This document shows, piece after piece, positions 1 through 9,340 of a DNA stretch of 45,286 bases. The first letter of the stretch is position 1, and the number at the start of each line of letters is the position of its first letter. The DNA is from an uncultured Gammaproteobacteria bacterium (GTDB lineage Bacteria > Pseudomonadota > Gammaproteobacteria > SZUA-229), in contig CAJXZZ010000014.1 of the NCBI GenBank assembly GCA_913065105.1, positions 1-45,286 on the forward strand, given 5' to 3'. The notes under the pieces were generated by a model. The model was not told where the DNA came from and searched no databases. It saw nothing but the letters and a program-made list of their open reading frames with translations. The position numbers and the translations under genes were made by a program.

Positions 1-97
1 TGTCAGCTTCATCCATGCTGGTAACTTCTGCTCGTACATTGGCAGAGACTGCCAGCAGGATAAACGCGCAAACTTGTATGGTTGTCGAGATCCTCAT
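1..97 (-). CDS. Secreted protein, N-terminal fragment
   Basis: This gene starts inside the window and runs off the left edge, so only about 32 codons are visible. The visible part is a classic Sec signal peptide: MRIS, then a hydrophobic core (about residues 8-18), then an ANVRA cleavage-like end near residue 23. A perfect AGGAGG ribosome binding site lies at 103-108, five bases before the ATG, which fixes the start. The product is therefore exported. It is transcribed divergently from the gene at 347, with about 250 bp between them. Nothing in the visible residues identifies its function. Confidence 0.7.
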   Translation of the reverse strand, partial: MRISTTIQVCAFILLAVSANVRAEVTSMDEAD

Positions 98-346
98 ATT
101 TGCCTCCTGATAATTGTTATTACTTAATAGAGACACCGCAGCACCAGGAATATTCACGGAACCAAATGCGGACAGCCCCTCTAATTCTTGCAACAGCGCA
201 ACAGGGTTCGCATTAACTCACTGCTATCGTGGACAGAATGAGTGTTTCTAACTCCCGCGCTAAGTGCTTCGAAGCGTCTCGCCGATACTTATTTTTTTGC
301 AGCATGATAAACTTTTCAAAGCTAACTATTCAGGTACGACTTTTTA

Positions 347-1624
347 ATGTTAAACAACGCCATACTCGCCCTTCTTTTTTCTATCTCGTTTATTCAAACC
401 AGCCTTGCAGATAACATAGAGTCCGATACTTTCGAGCTTAGCTTGTCCGATGGAGCGGCAATAAGCGTTACACGATTTGGCACTGACGGAAATAGAGTTC
501 TCTGGATCCCATCTGAACATGGGATCAATGTCGAAAGACATTACGAACTACTAAACAACGTGGCTAAGCTTCCGCATGAAGTCTGGTTAGCCGAACTGCA
601 TGATAGTTATTTCATCACATCCGGTCGTAGCAGTTACACAAGAATACCGGTGGATGACATATCTGAGCTTATCCAGAAAAGTCTGCCGGAAGACGATCGG
701 AAATTATTCATCGTTACCACTTCACGAGGTGCTGCGCTTTCACTGCTGGCACTGAAGCACTGGCAGGATAAAACGGGTGGTAGTGAAAAATTTGGCGGAA
801 TCATATTACTCCATCCAAATCTACAGGCTAATACACCAACCCCTGGCACAGCGATGAAATACTTACCGATAGTGGATTCGACACAGCTGCCTGTTTTTAT
901 CATTCAACCAAAAAAATCGAATAAGTACTGGTATCTGCAAGACCTGATCACGCGACTAACCGATGCCGGCAGCCAGGTTTACAGCCAAACGATCGATCAG
1001 GCAAGCGACGGATATCACGTAAGACCAGATGCCAATGACATCGAAAAACAGAAAACCAAAGAACTCCCCCGACAGTTATCCAGGGCTTTTCATCTACTTG
1101 CGCTGACAAAAGTAAACGTCCAGGCAAAACCGGGCATCTCAGACGAACCCTGGGCAGTAGCACCACTCTCCGCATCACTGCAAACCTACCCAGGTAACAA
1201 GACGGCGCCCATACTCGAACTTCACGACACCAAAGGCAAGCGACACAAACTGGAAGATTATCGTGGAAAAGTAGTGGTACTCAATTTCTGGGCCACCTGG
1301 TGCCCGCCCTGCGTTAAAGAAATCCCATCACTCGGTCGACTTCAAAAAGCGTTTTCAAAAGAAGAATTACTTGTCTTAAGCGTCGATGTCGGTGAAAACA
1401 AAAATGAGATCGAAACATTCTTAAAAAAGATAGCGGCTGATTTTCCAGTACTGCTGAACCCGGACGGCAGCACGGTCAAACAATGGAAAATTATCGCCTT
1501 TCCCACAACCTTCGTAATCGATCAGCAGGGAAAAATTAAGCTGGCTTATTATGGTGGACTGGAGTGGGATTCCCCGGGTGTCCTCGCGCAGCTGCAGGGC
1601 CTGCTCGACCCTCTCGATAATTAA
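347..1624 (+). CDS. Periplasmic alpha/beta-hydrolase-like and TlpA/thioredoxin fusion protein
   Basis: A signal peptide (residues 1-21, ending SLA) exports the protein. Residues about 25-255 look like an alpha/beta-hydrolase fold: a strand-rich start, a TTSRGAA nucleophile-elbow-like turn around Ser126, and a later segment in which VFIIQP may be the acid-bearing strand. Residues about 275-420 are a TlpA/ResA-type thioredoxin domain with the WCPPC redox motif (Cys319 and Cys322) and a cis-proline-type AFPTTFVID segment. TlpA-like domains reduce or exchange disulfides in the periplasm. The elbow is not a canonical GxSxG, so hydrolase activity is uncertain. The start at 347 has only a weak ribosome binding site, but the signal peptide supports it. 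A second stand-alone TlpA-like protein is at 31251. Confidence 0.8.
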   Translation: MLNNAILALLFSISFIQTSLADNIESDTFELSLSDGAAISVTRFGTDGNRVLWIPSEHGINVERHYELLNNVAKLPHEVWLAELHDSYFITSGRSSYTRIPVDDISELIQKSLPEDDRKLFIVTTSRGAALSLLALKHWQDKTGGSEKFGGIILLHPNLQANTPTPGTAMKYLPIVDSTQLPVFIIQPKKSNKYWYLQDLITRLTDAGSQVYSQTIDQASDGYHVRPDANDIEKQKTKELPRQLSRAFHLLALTKVNVQAKPGISDEPWAVAPLSASLQTYPGNKTAPILELHDTKGKRHKLEDYRGKVVVLNFWATWCPPCVKEIPSLGRLQKAFSKEELLVLSVDVGENKNEIETFLKKIAADFPVLLNPDGSTVKQWKIIAFPTTFVIDQQGKIKLAYYGGLEWDSPGVLAQLQGLLDPLDN

Positions 1625-1852
1625 GCTCATCAGAGCTTACCGCCGAAAAAATGTCATCCGCGCACACTTTTGGCTAGTATTCAGCGGGTTTGAGGATACG
1701 TTCCCTTAATTTTAATTCCTGACAATCACCGATATTTCTGCTATTTATCTATATATCACACTTACTTTATGCAGCTTGTGTCATAGTGACAGTTAAACTT
1801 AATGCGACTTATGCCATAGTCTCTTCAATATAGGGATTTCATACACATCAAG

Positions 1853-3400
1853 ATGTCTTCTGCAGAATTTACAAAATCCTACATCCGCCTGATCATAATG
1901 GCCTGGATTATTCCTGCCCTGTTCGGACTTAGTTTTCTCACCTATATCGAAATACTAACAGTCGATCAATTGACTGGCATCATGACGACGCCAACCGAAC
2001 CGGCATTTATAACCCTGTGGATGATTTTTGCATACTGGTATTTTAAACGTTACATTCGCCCGATAACCACCTACCTGGAACACCCAGATGAGGTTAATGG
2101 AGCGGCTGCGCTTGTTTGCATGCAAAAGTTTCCTCTGCATTTCTGGTTTCTTTTTTTGATATACCTTCTCACGGCACCCACTTCCGTCATATTGAGCGCA
2201 GAATATTTTACCGAATATGTCCCACAGCCAGTTGACTGGTTTCGTATCCACCTTGTTGCACTTATCGTTTCGATCATCGTTGGTCTGCCAATATTTTTTA
2301 TCATGCTCGACCTGTTTGGCAACGCTGCCAGCAACCTGAATTTATCCCGGCCTCACATCACAATCAAAACCAAGGTATTTATGATTGGTGCCCTGGTACC
2401 GCTACTTATCGATACCATGATCGTGCAATACTACTGGACGCGCACAGGATTTTTTACCTTTGAAACATTTGTTGTCTGGTTAGTGCTCGAGATTCTTGCT
2501 ATTGCTGGCAGTCTTATTTTTGTACGCAGCTTCACCCAGTCGCTATCACCGTTACACAACCTGGTCACCGAAAGCCCGGATTTCAACCTCCTTTCAAGTG
2601 CAAACTTTAAGCCATGTTCGACTGATGAAATTGGCGTATTAACACTAAATTTTCGTAGGGCACTGGATGAGTTGCACCAACACAAAAACAACCTCGAAGA
2701 ACTTGTTGATGAGAGAACAAAAGAACTGCAACGACTGAACAAGGAACTTGAAGCGTTCAGCTATTCAGTTTCACATGATCTACGTACACCATTAAGAGCT
2801 ATCGACGGTTTCAGCCAGGCACTTATGGAGGATTATGCTGACAAGCTTGATGGAACAGGCCATGATTATCTTTCTCGTATTCGTGGCGCCAGCCAGACCA
2901 TGGCCGAACTGATCGATGACATGCTCCAGCTATCCAAGGTCACACGCTCTGAACTGCTTAAAGAACGGGTTGATTTAAGCAGTGTTGCCAGTGAAGTGAT
3001 AGAAAATCACAAACTTGTCGAGCAGGATAGAAATATAAAAATCAATATTGATCACGGTCTGATATGTATCGCTGACAAAAACCTGATAATGATTGTTATG
3101 GATAACCTGATTGGCAATGCGTGGAAATATACCGGCAAAAAAGCTATCGCTGAAATTTCTATCGGCAAGCAACAGGTCGATGGCAAAGACGTGTTTTTTG
3201 TGAAAGATAACGGTGCCGGCTTCGATATGCAGTTCGAGAACAAGCTGTTTGGTGTTTTTCAACGTCTGCATTCAACAGAGGAGTTCAGTGGTACAGGTGT
3301 CGGACTTGCTACAGCACAGAGGATACTACATCGTCATGGTGGTACTATCTGGGCTGATGCAGTAGTTGATGAAGGCGCCACTTTTTATTTTACAGTGTAA
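1853..3400 (+). CDS. Membrane sensor histidine kinase
   Basis: About six hydrophobic segments fill residues 12-225, followed by a short HAMP-like linker and a coiled coil around residues 270-300. A HisKA dimerisation domain follows with the phosphoacceptor His308 in SVSHDLRTPLRA. The HATPase_c domain shows an N box (Asn418 and Asn422 in DNLIGNAWKY), a DNGAGF G1 box and a GTGVGLA G2 box. It should autophosphorylate in response to an unknown membrane or periplasmic signal. The next two genes (71 bp and then 9 bp apart) are receivers, so they are its likely phosphotransfer partners. The sensor region contains no PAS domain I recognise. The last residues end directly after the final kinase strand. 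Confidence 0.9.
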   Translation: MSSAEFTKSYIRLIIMAWIIPALFGLSFLTYIEILTVDQLTGIMTTPTEPAFITLWMIFAYWYFKRYIRPITTYLEHPDEVNGAAALVCMQKFPLHFWFLFLIYLLTAPTSVILSAEYFTEYVPQPVDWFRIHLVALIVSIIVGLPIFFIMLDLFGNAASNLNLSRPHITIKTKVFMIGALVPLLIDTMIVQYYWTRTGFFTFETFVVWLVLEILAIAGSLIFVRSFTQSLSPLHNLVTESPDFNLLSSANFKPCSTDEIGVLTLNFRRALDELHQHKNNLEELVDERTKELQRLNKELEAFSYSVSHDLRTPLRAIDGFSQALMEDYADKLDGTGHDYLSRIRGASQTMAELIDDMLQLSKVTRSELLKERVDLSSVASEVIENHKLVEQDRNIKINIDHGLICIADKNLIMIVMDNLIGNAWKYTGKKAIAEISIGKQQVDGKDVFFVKDNGAGFDMQFENKLFGVFQRLHSTEEFSGTGVGLATAQRILHRHGGTIWADAVVDEGATFYFTV

Positions 3401-3471
3401 ATATGCCCTGATTTTTACAGCACACCCATTTGTCAGTGATATCAAATATCACAAAATATGAGGACTAATAG

Positions 3472-3909
3472 ATGCAGAAAACTATCCTGCTAGTAGAAGA
3501 TAACCCCAACGATGAAATGCTTACTATCAGGGCATTGAAAAAAAATAACATCTTGAACGAAGTGATCGTAGCGCGTGATGGTGTGCAGGCACTGGACTAT
3601 CTGTTTGCTGAAGGCGAACATGAAGGCCGTAATATGAGTGATCAACCTCAGGTTATTCTGCTGGATCTCAAACTGCCAAAAATTGATGGTCTTGAAGTGC
3701 TTAAACGGATCAAAACCGATGAACGCACAAAACTTTTACCGGTCGTTGTACTTACCACTTCCAATGAAGACCAGGATCTCATCTCCAGTTATCAGCTTGG
3801 CGCAAACAGCTACATCAGAAAACCTGTTGACTTTGACCAGTTCATTAAAGCAGTCGGACAGTTGGGACTGTATTGGCTGGTATTAAATGAAGCGCCTCCA
3901 TCCGCCTAG
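3472..3909 (+). CDS. Single-domain response regulator (Rcp1/CheY-like)
   Basis: The whole 145-residue protein is one receiver domain. The acidic pocket is in VEDNPND, the phosphoacceptor is Asp65 in LLDLKLPK, the switch threonine is Thr95/Thr96 in VVLTTS, and the conserved lysine is Lys117 in RKPVD. The variant with NPND and a DYLF segment is typical of Rcp1-type regulators that partner kinases of the preceding class. A GAGG ribosome binding site precedes the ATG. Having no output domain, it may shuttle phosphate, compete with the downstream receiver, or act by protein contact. It lies between its likely kinase and a receiver-GGDEF-EAL protein. Confidence 0.9.
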   Translation: MQKTILLVEDNPNDEMLTIRALKKNNILNEVIVARDGVQALDYLFAEGEHEGRNMSDQPQVILLDLKLPKIDGLEVLKRIKTDERTKLLPVVVLTTSNEDQDLISSYQLGANSYIRKPVDFDQFIKAVGQLGLYWLVLNEAPPSA

Positions 3910-3918
3910 GAAATTTAT

Positions 3919-5589
3919 ATGTCTGAGTTACTGCGCGTATTACTGGTCGAAGATTCAGAGAATGATGCCTTACTCATCATCAGGCATCTCGAAAAAGGTG
4001 GTTATGATACTCAACATACAAGAGTCTTCAATCAGACCGACTTAGATAACGCACTGAGAACCCAACACTGGGACATCGTCATATCAGACCATAACATGCC
4101 CAACTTCAGCTCAGACCTTACTTTAAGCACCGTTCAGACATTCAATAAAGATCTTCCTGTCATTCTTGTCTCCGGCACCATAGGTGAAGAGATGGCGGTA
4201 AAAGCCATGCGCACCGGCGCACATGACTACATCATGAAAGATAATCTAGCCCGACTTGTACCGGCAGTTGAGAGAGAATTAAGAGAGTCCGTCAACCGTA
4301 AAACTCAACGTGAAACCGAACAACAGATTCACCACATGGCAAATCATGATGCGCTCACTGGTCTCATCAACCGCTTTGCGTTTGAAAAAAAATTACAGGA
4401 GATGCTCGACGAGGTAAGTCAGACCCTGAAACATGCTTTCCTCTATATCGACCTGGATCAATTTAAGATCGTTAACGATACCAGTGGTCACGTCGCTGGT
4501 GATGAACTGTTAAGGCAGCTATCCCTGATAATGGGAAAAGAGATACGAGCCAATGATACGCTGGCGCGTCTGGGAGGCGATGAATTTGGTGTATTACTTA
4601 ATAATTGCCCGTTAGCTATTGCAGAAAATATTGCTGAAAAAATCATAAAAGCAATCAAGGCATTTCATTTCAGCTGGAAAGAAAAAATATTTACGCTGAG
4701 CGCCAGTATCGGGCTCGTCGTCATCGATGAACAATATCATGAGTCTGCAGAAATCATGAGCGCTGCTGACATGGCCTGTTATAGCGCAAAAGATGCAGGT
4801 CGCAATCGATTACATATCTATCAGCTAGATGATGCCGATATGGCGAGACGCCAGAGTGAGATGGAATGGGTGTCGAGGATACAGCTGGCCATCAAAGAAG
4901 ATCGATTTCAGCTATACAAACAATGCATCAGTCCTCTAAACAGTGAGCACAAGTGCTTTAGTTGTTGCGAGTTCTTACTCCGACTAGTCGACGACGGAGA
5001 AATTATTTCACCCGGCTCTTTCATCCCTGCAGCGGAGCGTTATAACCTGATGCCTGATATCGACAGGTGGGTCATCGATCATGTGATGGCATATTTGTCG
5101 GGCTCAAACGAAGATGACGATGTTATCGGTTTTGTGAATTTATCTGGCAACACGATTACTGACCTCACGTTAACCGCATACATAAGCGAAAAATTAGAAC
5201 AGTATAATATGCCAGCACATCATCTATGCTTTGAAATTACCGAGACCGCAGCCATATCCAACCTCGGTGCTGCGAGTAAATTTATAGAAGATGTGCGCAA
5301 TATGGGCTGTCTATTTGCGCTGGATGATTTTGGCGCAGGCATGAGCTCATTTTCATACCTCAGATCTTTATCGGTAGACTTCATAAAAATCGATGGTGAA
5401 TTTGTCCGCAACATGGACAACGATAAAATGGACCATGCCATTGTCGAGGCGATAAATAATATCGGGCACGTAGCTGGTCTAAAGACCATTGGGGAATACG
5501 CGGAAACTGAAAAAATCATTCAAAACCTGAAAGATCTTCATGTGGATTTTGCACAGGGATATGCTATTGAAAAACCGCATAGAATTTAA
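3919..5589 (+). CDS. Response regulator with GGDEF and EAL domains (cyclic-di-GMP turnover)
   Basis: An N-terminal receiver (phosphoacceptor Asp57 in ISDHNMP) is followed by GGDEF (intact GGDEF at 219-223) and EAL domains. An RAND inhibitory-site motif (RxxD) sits five residues before GGDEF, predicting product inhibition of the cyclase. In the EAL domain the signature reads EFL (351-353), the usual LYxQPI segment reads LYKQCISP, and the DDFG loop (469-472) and ITET segment are present. Both activities are plausible, but the phosphodiesterase has substitutions near its active site. It starts nine bases after the preceding regulator, so it is co-transcribed and probably co-regulated by the kinase at 1853. 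Its GGDEF-EAL half closely resembles that of the protein at 28428. Confidence 0.92.
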   Translation: MSELLRVLLVEDSENDALLIIRHLEKGGYDTQHTRVFNQTDLDNALRTQHWDIVISDHNMPNFSSDLTLSTVQTFNKDLPVILVSGTIGEEMAVKAMRTGAHDYIMKDNLARLVPAVERELRESVNRKTQRETEQQIHHMANHDALTGLINRFAFEKKLQEMLDEVSQTLKHAFLYIDLDQFKIVNDTSGHVAGDELLRQLSLIMGKEIRANDTLARLGGDEFGVLLNNCPLAIAENIAEKIIKAIKAFHFSWKEKIFTLSASIGLVVIDEQYHESAEIMSAADMACYSAKDAGRNRLHIYQLDDADMARRQSEMEWVSRIQLAIKEDRFQLYKQCISPLNSEHKCFSCCEFLLRLVDDGEIISPGSFIPAAERYNLMPDIDRWVIDHVMAYLSGSNEDDDVIGFVNLSGNTITDLTLTAYISEKLEQYNMPAHHLCFEITETAAISNLGAASKFIEDVRNMGCLFALDDFGAGMSSFSYLRSLSVDFIKIDGEFVRNMDNDKMDHAIVEAINNIGHVAGLKTIGEYAETEKIIQNLKDLHVDFAQGYAIEKPHRI

Positions 5590-5711
5590 TCACAGCATCC
5601 CGCTCAATTAATAAATACAAAAACCCGGCAACCCATAAACCGTCGCCGTTGATGCTGCAGAAATCCGAATTCTTACACTCTCCTAAAGCAGTAAAATCAT
5701 CCCTTTAGTTT

Positions 5712-6002
5712 CTATATGATGCGTTTCTTTTTAGATTCATCGATTTCTTCTGGCTCAACTTTAATAGCAATATGCGCGTCATCACAGAATGGTTTATGGC
5801 TGGATCGTTTACAGCCACAGAATGCGACCATTACTTTTTCTTCCGCCACGTATTTTACAGGCTCGAAATCCGTTCCCTTATGAGAACCATCACAAAATGG
5901 TTGCGATTTACTAAGACCACATGCACACCACCAGTACGTTTTACCTTTCTCAACAACGACACCGAATGGACCTTTTCTTGCCACAACTGCTTCTTCGCTC
6001 AT
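5712..6002 (-). CDS. Double CDGSH iron-sulfur domain protein
   Basis: Two CDGSH-type motifs follow one another: CACG...PFCDGSH and CGC...PFCDDAH. Each supplies three cysteines and one histidine to a [2Fe-2S] cluster. The tandem arrangement is typical of bacterial MitoNEET-like proteins, whose role is electron transfer or cluster handling in the cytoplasm. I chose the internal ATG (MSEEAVV) because a GAGG ribosome binding site lies about ten bases before it. A longer open frame runs upstream to 6071 without a good site. The tail is rich in lysine. The gene stands alone between a signalling operon and a divergent hydrolase gene. Confidence 0.88.
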   Translation of the reverse strand: MSEEAVVARKGPFGVVVEKGKTYWWCACGLSKSQPFCDGSHKGTDFEPVKYVAEEKVMVAFCGCKRSSHKPFCDDAHIAIKVEPEEIDESKKKRII

Positions 6003-6134
6003 TTTGCATACCTCAGTTAAAAATCTTCTGACCCTAATAACAAGAGAGTAATCTCTCATTTGATTGATCATCGTACCCTTTCGTTATTAACTTGTTAAAC
6101 TGGAACACTACTAACCCATAATATAGAAACTAAA

Positions 6135-6953
6135 ATGCCTGGCATCTTGAAACTGATAATAGTCGGTATCGGCGCTTATGCTGTAATCAGCATCTATGTT
6201 TATTATATACAATCAAGCCTGATTTATTACCCGGATATGCCGGGGCGGAATCTTGTCGCTACCCCGGAAAATATTGGTCTAACTTATCAAAATGTAGAAT
6301 TTTTTACTGAAGATAATGTTAAGTTAAACGGCTGGTTCATCCCCGGCAATAATGCGAAACAAACTGTTCTTTTTTTTCATGGCAACGCTGGCAACATATC
6401 ACACCGATTAGAATCCATCGAAATATTTAATCGCCTCGAACTAAACGTTTTTATTATTGATTACCGAGGTTATGGTCAAAGCGAAGGAAAAACAACAGAA
6501 AAAGGAACTTACCGAGACGCTGAAGCTGCCTGGAATTATCTAAACACTCGAGGCATTAGCGGAGAACAGGTTATCATCTTCGGTCGATCACTGGGGGCAT
6601 CCATCGCTACCTGGCTCGCCAGCAAATACACACCTGCAGCGTTAATCATAGAATCAGGTTTTACTTCTGTGGCATCCATGGGACAACGGTTTTATCCTTT
6701 TTTACCCATACGCTGGCTCACTCACATTAAATACGACACCAAACAATATATAAAGAATATTTCCTGTCCTGTTATGGTGGCACACAGCAAGGATGATGAA
6801 ATCATCCCTTTTGATGAAGGCCGAGAAATTTTTGCTGCCGCACCTGAGCCAAAACACTTTTTAGAAATGCGCGGCGGGCATAATGACGGATTTGTAGTCA
6901 GTGGATCAACGTATGTTGAGGGGCTCAGATCTTTTATAAAACAGACTCCATAA
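6135..6953 (+). CDS. Membrane-anchored alpha/beta hydrolase (BEM46/YfhR-like)
   Basis: An N-terminal hydrophobic stretch (residues 5-27) anchors the protein. The rest is a single alpha/beta-hydrolase fold: FFHGNAGN oxyanion region, IDYRGYGQSEG, a GRSLGAS nucleophile elbow (Ser152), a probable acid Asp221 in KDDEIIPF, and the catalytic His249 in GGHNDGF. This combination and the NxxYYP-like start match the BEM46/YfhR/ABHD13-type family, whose natural substrates are mostly unknown esters. The catalytic triad looks intact. The next gene starts 63 bp downstream on the same strand and may be co-transcribed. A related hydrolase is found in the cassette array at 42402. Confidence 0.85.
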   Translation: MPGILKLIIVGIGAYAVISIYVYYIQSSLIYYPDMPGRNLVATPENIGLTYQNVEFFTEDNVKLNGWFIPGNNAKQTVLFFHGNAGNISHRLESIEIFNRLELNVFIIDYRGYGQSEGKTTEKGTYRDAEAAWNYLNTRGISGEQVIIFGRSLGASIATWLASKYTPAALIIESGFTSVASMGQRFYPFLPIRWLTHIKYDTKQYIKNISCPVMVAHSKDDEIIPFDEGREIFAAAPEPKHFLEMRGGHNDGFVVSGSTYVEGLRSFIKQTP

Positions 6954-7016
6954 AAAGGGGCCTGAAAAAAGGGAACAGAGTTAACCACTCCTGATTTCAA
7001 CAATTGGTAAAATAAG

Positions 7017-7703
7017 ATGCAACCCAGAACATTGGCATTAATAATAACAGTATTACCTTTTCTCATATCTAATGCAGTTTACTTACTGAGCGCCTACGAA
7101 GGATTTGTACCCTGGTGCATACCGTACATAGATGGCTGCACTACCATCAGCCAGGCGGCGCGCAGCGGTAATTCAATCTTTTTATATCGCGCAAGCATGA
7201 TCGCTTATGGCGTATTACTGATATGGTTCTGGATATATGCACAACACTGGTTAAACCTGCTCTACGGCCGAACCACAAAAAGCGCCCGCATCATTTTATG
7301 GCTTGGGATAGTAGGTGCAATATTTCTTATTATCTACATTGATTTTTTAGGCACCACTGGAGAAGTTAATCGCTTCATGCGTCGATATGGCATCATGCTA
7401 TTTTTTACGCTCACACCACTGGCGCAATTATTAATGCTAAAGCAACATTATGATATTTTACCGTCTCTGCCAGAAGGAGTAATAAAACCCAGGGTACTTC
7501 AGTATCAGCTCACGGTTTTATTGTTAATGCTGTTCATTGGTATTATCAGCACTACATTAGAGGCAACCCATAACAAGACATATGAAAGCGAGAACATCGT
7601 GGAATGGAATTTTTCACTACTGCTGAATATGTACTTTTTAGGTATGATTTTTATATGGAAAGATTTTAAGTATTATTTAAAAAATGATTCTAGTAAAGCT
7701 TGA
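7017..7703 (+). CDS. Multi-spanning membrane protein of unknown function
   Basis: Six hydrophobic segments can be seen, at roughly residues 5-25, 55-78, 92-112, 122-140, 163-182 and 198-216. A conserved-looking luminal loop, GFVPWCIPYIDGCTTISQA, sits between the first two and is followed by a short LYRASM turn. The loop with paired cysteines and the helix pattern loosely recall the Frag1/DRAM/Sfk1 group, but I would not assign it firmly. It follows the hydrolase gene closely on the same strand. No enzymatic motif is visible. Confidence 0.7.
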   Translation: MQPRTLALIITVLPFLISNAVYLLSAYEGFVPWCIPYIDGCTTISQAARSGNSIFLYRASMIAYGVLLIWFWIYAQHWLNLLYGRTTKSARIILWLGIVGAIFLIIYIDFLGTTGEVNRFMRRYGIMLFFTLTPLAQLLMLKQHYDILPSLPEGVIKPRVLQYQLTVLLLMLFIGIISTTLEATHNKTYESENIVEWNFSLLLNMYFLGMIFIWKDFKYYLKNDSSKA

Positions 7704-7770
7704 ATACAAAAAACTAGATCTCCCGTTTTTTATCAGCACCCATTATAATTATTTTTCCCTGTAACAACCT

Positions 7771-8061
7771 ATGACATACGAGATCACAAACCAGCATGAA
7801 ACAGAGGTAAGTTGCAGCAACTGCCAGGCCTGCTGCTGCCGTTTAGAGGTTATGCTCATTACCGACACTGGAGTACCTGATCGTTTTATCGCATTCGACA
7901 GATGGGGCGGAATGACCATGGCACGACTGGAAGATGGCTGGTGTGCAGCCCTGGATAGAAACACCCTGATGTGTACTATCTATGAGAAACGGCCACTTAT
8001 CTGCCGTGAGTACAAAATGGGCGATGTCGATTGTATTATCGAACGAACCGCTAACCTGTAG
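7771..8061 (+). CDS. YkgJ-family cysteine-cluster protein
   Basis: The 96-residue protein has the signature of the zinc/iron-chelating YkgJ-like family. A CSNCQACCC cluster (Cys15, Cys18, Cys21-23) is followed by single cysteines at 58 and 68 and the RPLICREY motif (Cys78). The pattern implies a metal or iron-sulfur cluster held by the N-terminal and C-terminal cysteines. The biochemical role of the family is not settled. It is a short, full-length member. The ribosome binding site is weak. It lies 67 bp after the membrane protein gene and 160 bp before dinB. Confidence 0.85.
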   Translation: MTYEITNQHETEVSCSNCQACCCRLEVMLITDTGVPDRFIAFDRWGGMTMARLEDGWCAALDRNTLMCTIYEKRPLICREYKMGDVDCIIERTANL

Positions 8062-8221
8062 GTTTATCTCTTCTCATTCCACTGACCCAGGATTTTTAGT
8101 TTGGTAAACCTGGCGTGCAATGCTTTTCACTTACCGGCTACCCCTTCAACTTTCTTTGATAGTATTAGACCTCTAACCATAAAGATGACTAATCAAAAAC
8201 TATGTTTGGCATTTTTTATTC

Positions 8222-9289
8222 ATGAACCGGAAAATAATCCATATCGATATGGATGCATTTTTTGCGGCAGTTGAACAGCGAGATTTTCCTCAACTTAGAG
8301 GAAGGCCGGTAATAGTAGGTGGCCAGCCGGAAAGTCGTGGCGTTGTTGCTGCCAGTAGTTATGAGGCCAGGAAGTTTGGCATCTATTCCGCGATGCCATC
8401 ATCGCGAGCATATAAACTTTGTCCTGACGCAGTGTTTGTCCCACCGCGATTTTCGGCATACAAACAGGTGTCTGAAGAAATTCATAAAGTATTTAAACAA
8501 TACACCGATGTGATTGAACCCTTATCATTAGATGAGGCTTATCTTGATGTAACAGAGGTGAACTTGTGCGACCGTTCAGCAAGTCTAATGGCTAAAGAAA
8601 TAAGAGGAAAAATATACAAGGAGATACAGTTAACAGCGTCTGCAGGTATCTCCTATAACAAATTTTTAGCGAAGTTAGGTTCAGACCAAAACAAACCCAA
8701 TGGCCAGTTTGTTATTAAACCAGGAGAAGCAGAACATTACTTGAGTGACCTGCCTATTGGTCGATTCTATGGCGTTGGTAAAGTGACTGAAGCCAAAATG
8801 AAATCTTTTGGTATAAATACTGGCGGTGATCTAAAACGCAAAAGTATGCTGGAACTACAGGAACTATTAGGAAATTCCGCAGAGTATTATTATGAAATTG
8901 CTCGAGGTATCGATCATCGATCGGTATCTAATCAGCGTGTACGTAAATCCCTGGGATCAGAAACAACGTTTCAACAGGACATTTCTGATACTGATGACAT
9001 GTTACAGCAGTTATTTTCTCTGCTTGATGAAGTGCTCGAAAGCTTGGCAGAGCGAGAACTTTTAGCTTGCACCCTTACTCTCAAAATAAAATATTCCGAT
9101 TTTACTCAGATAACCAGAAGCTACACCGATGACACTATAATCTCTGTTCGTGAGAAAGCCATTGAAGTAATACCTGCGCTTCTAGCTAAAACCGACGTAC
9201 ACAAAAGAAGCGTTCGCTTACTGGGCATTTCTTTTTCTAATTTACTTAAACATGAAAATTTTTCTAATAATCAGCTGCAATTATTCTAG
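8222..9289 (+). CDS. dinB: DNA polymerase IV (Y-family translesion polymerase)
   Basis: The catalytic palm motifs are present: HIDMDAFF (metal ligand Asp9) and SLDEAYLD (Asp104, Glu105). The YEARKFGIYSAMPS and GISYNKFLAKLGSDQNKP segments are diagnostic for DinB, and helix-hairpin-helix and little-finger regions follow. The length of 355 residues is normal. The C-terminus ends exactly in QLQLF, a beta-clamp binding motif that docks the enzyme on the sliding clamp. It bypasses lesions at low fidelity. I found no convincing CTGT-N8-ACAG LexA box in the 160 bp upstream, so SOS control cannot be claimed from the sequence. Confidence 0.97.
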   Translation: MNRKIIHIDMDAFFAAVEQRDFPQLRGRPVIVGGQPESRGVVAASSYEARKFGIYSAMPSSRAYKLCPDAVFVPPRFSAYKQVSEEIHKVFKQYTDVIEPLSLDEAYLDVTEVNLCDRSASLMAKEIRGKIYKEIQLTASAGISYNKFLAKLGSDQNKPNGQFVIKPGEAEHYLSDLPIGRFYGVGKVTEAKMKSFGINTGGDLKRKSMLELQELLGNSAEYYYEIARGIDHRSVSNQRVRKSLGSETTFQQDISDTDDMLQQLFSLLDEVLESLAERELLACTLTLKIKYSDFTQITRSYTDDTIISVREKAIEVIPALLAKTDVHKRSVRLLGISFSNLLKHENFSNNQLQLF

Positions 9290-9340
9290 TTCAAACATAA
9301 AACTGACAGATGTTTTTTAATTACACATTAACTGCTACCG

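Noticed and set aside
229-414. 61-codon open frame overlapping the start of the fusion-protein gene
   Set aside because: It overlaps the signal peptide of a clear gene, lacks a ribosome binding site and has no protein-like character.
8062-8221. LexA box upstream of dinB
   Set aside because: No CTGT-N8-ACAG-like sequence could be found in the gap.
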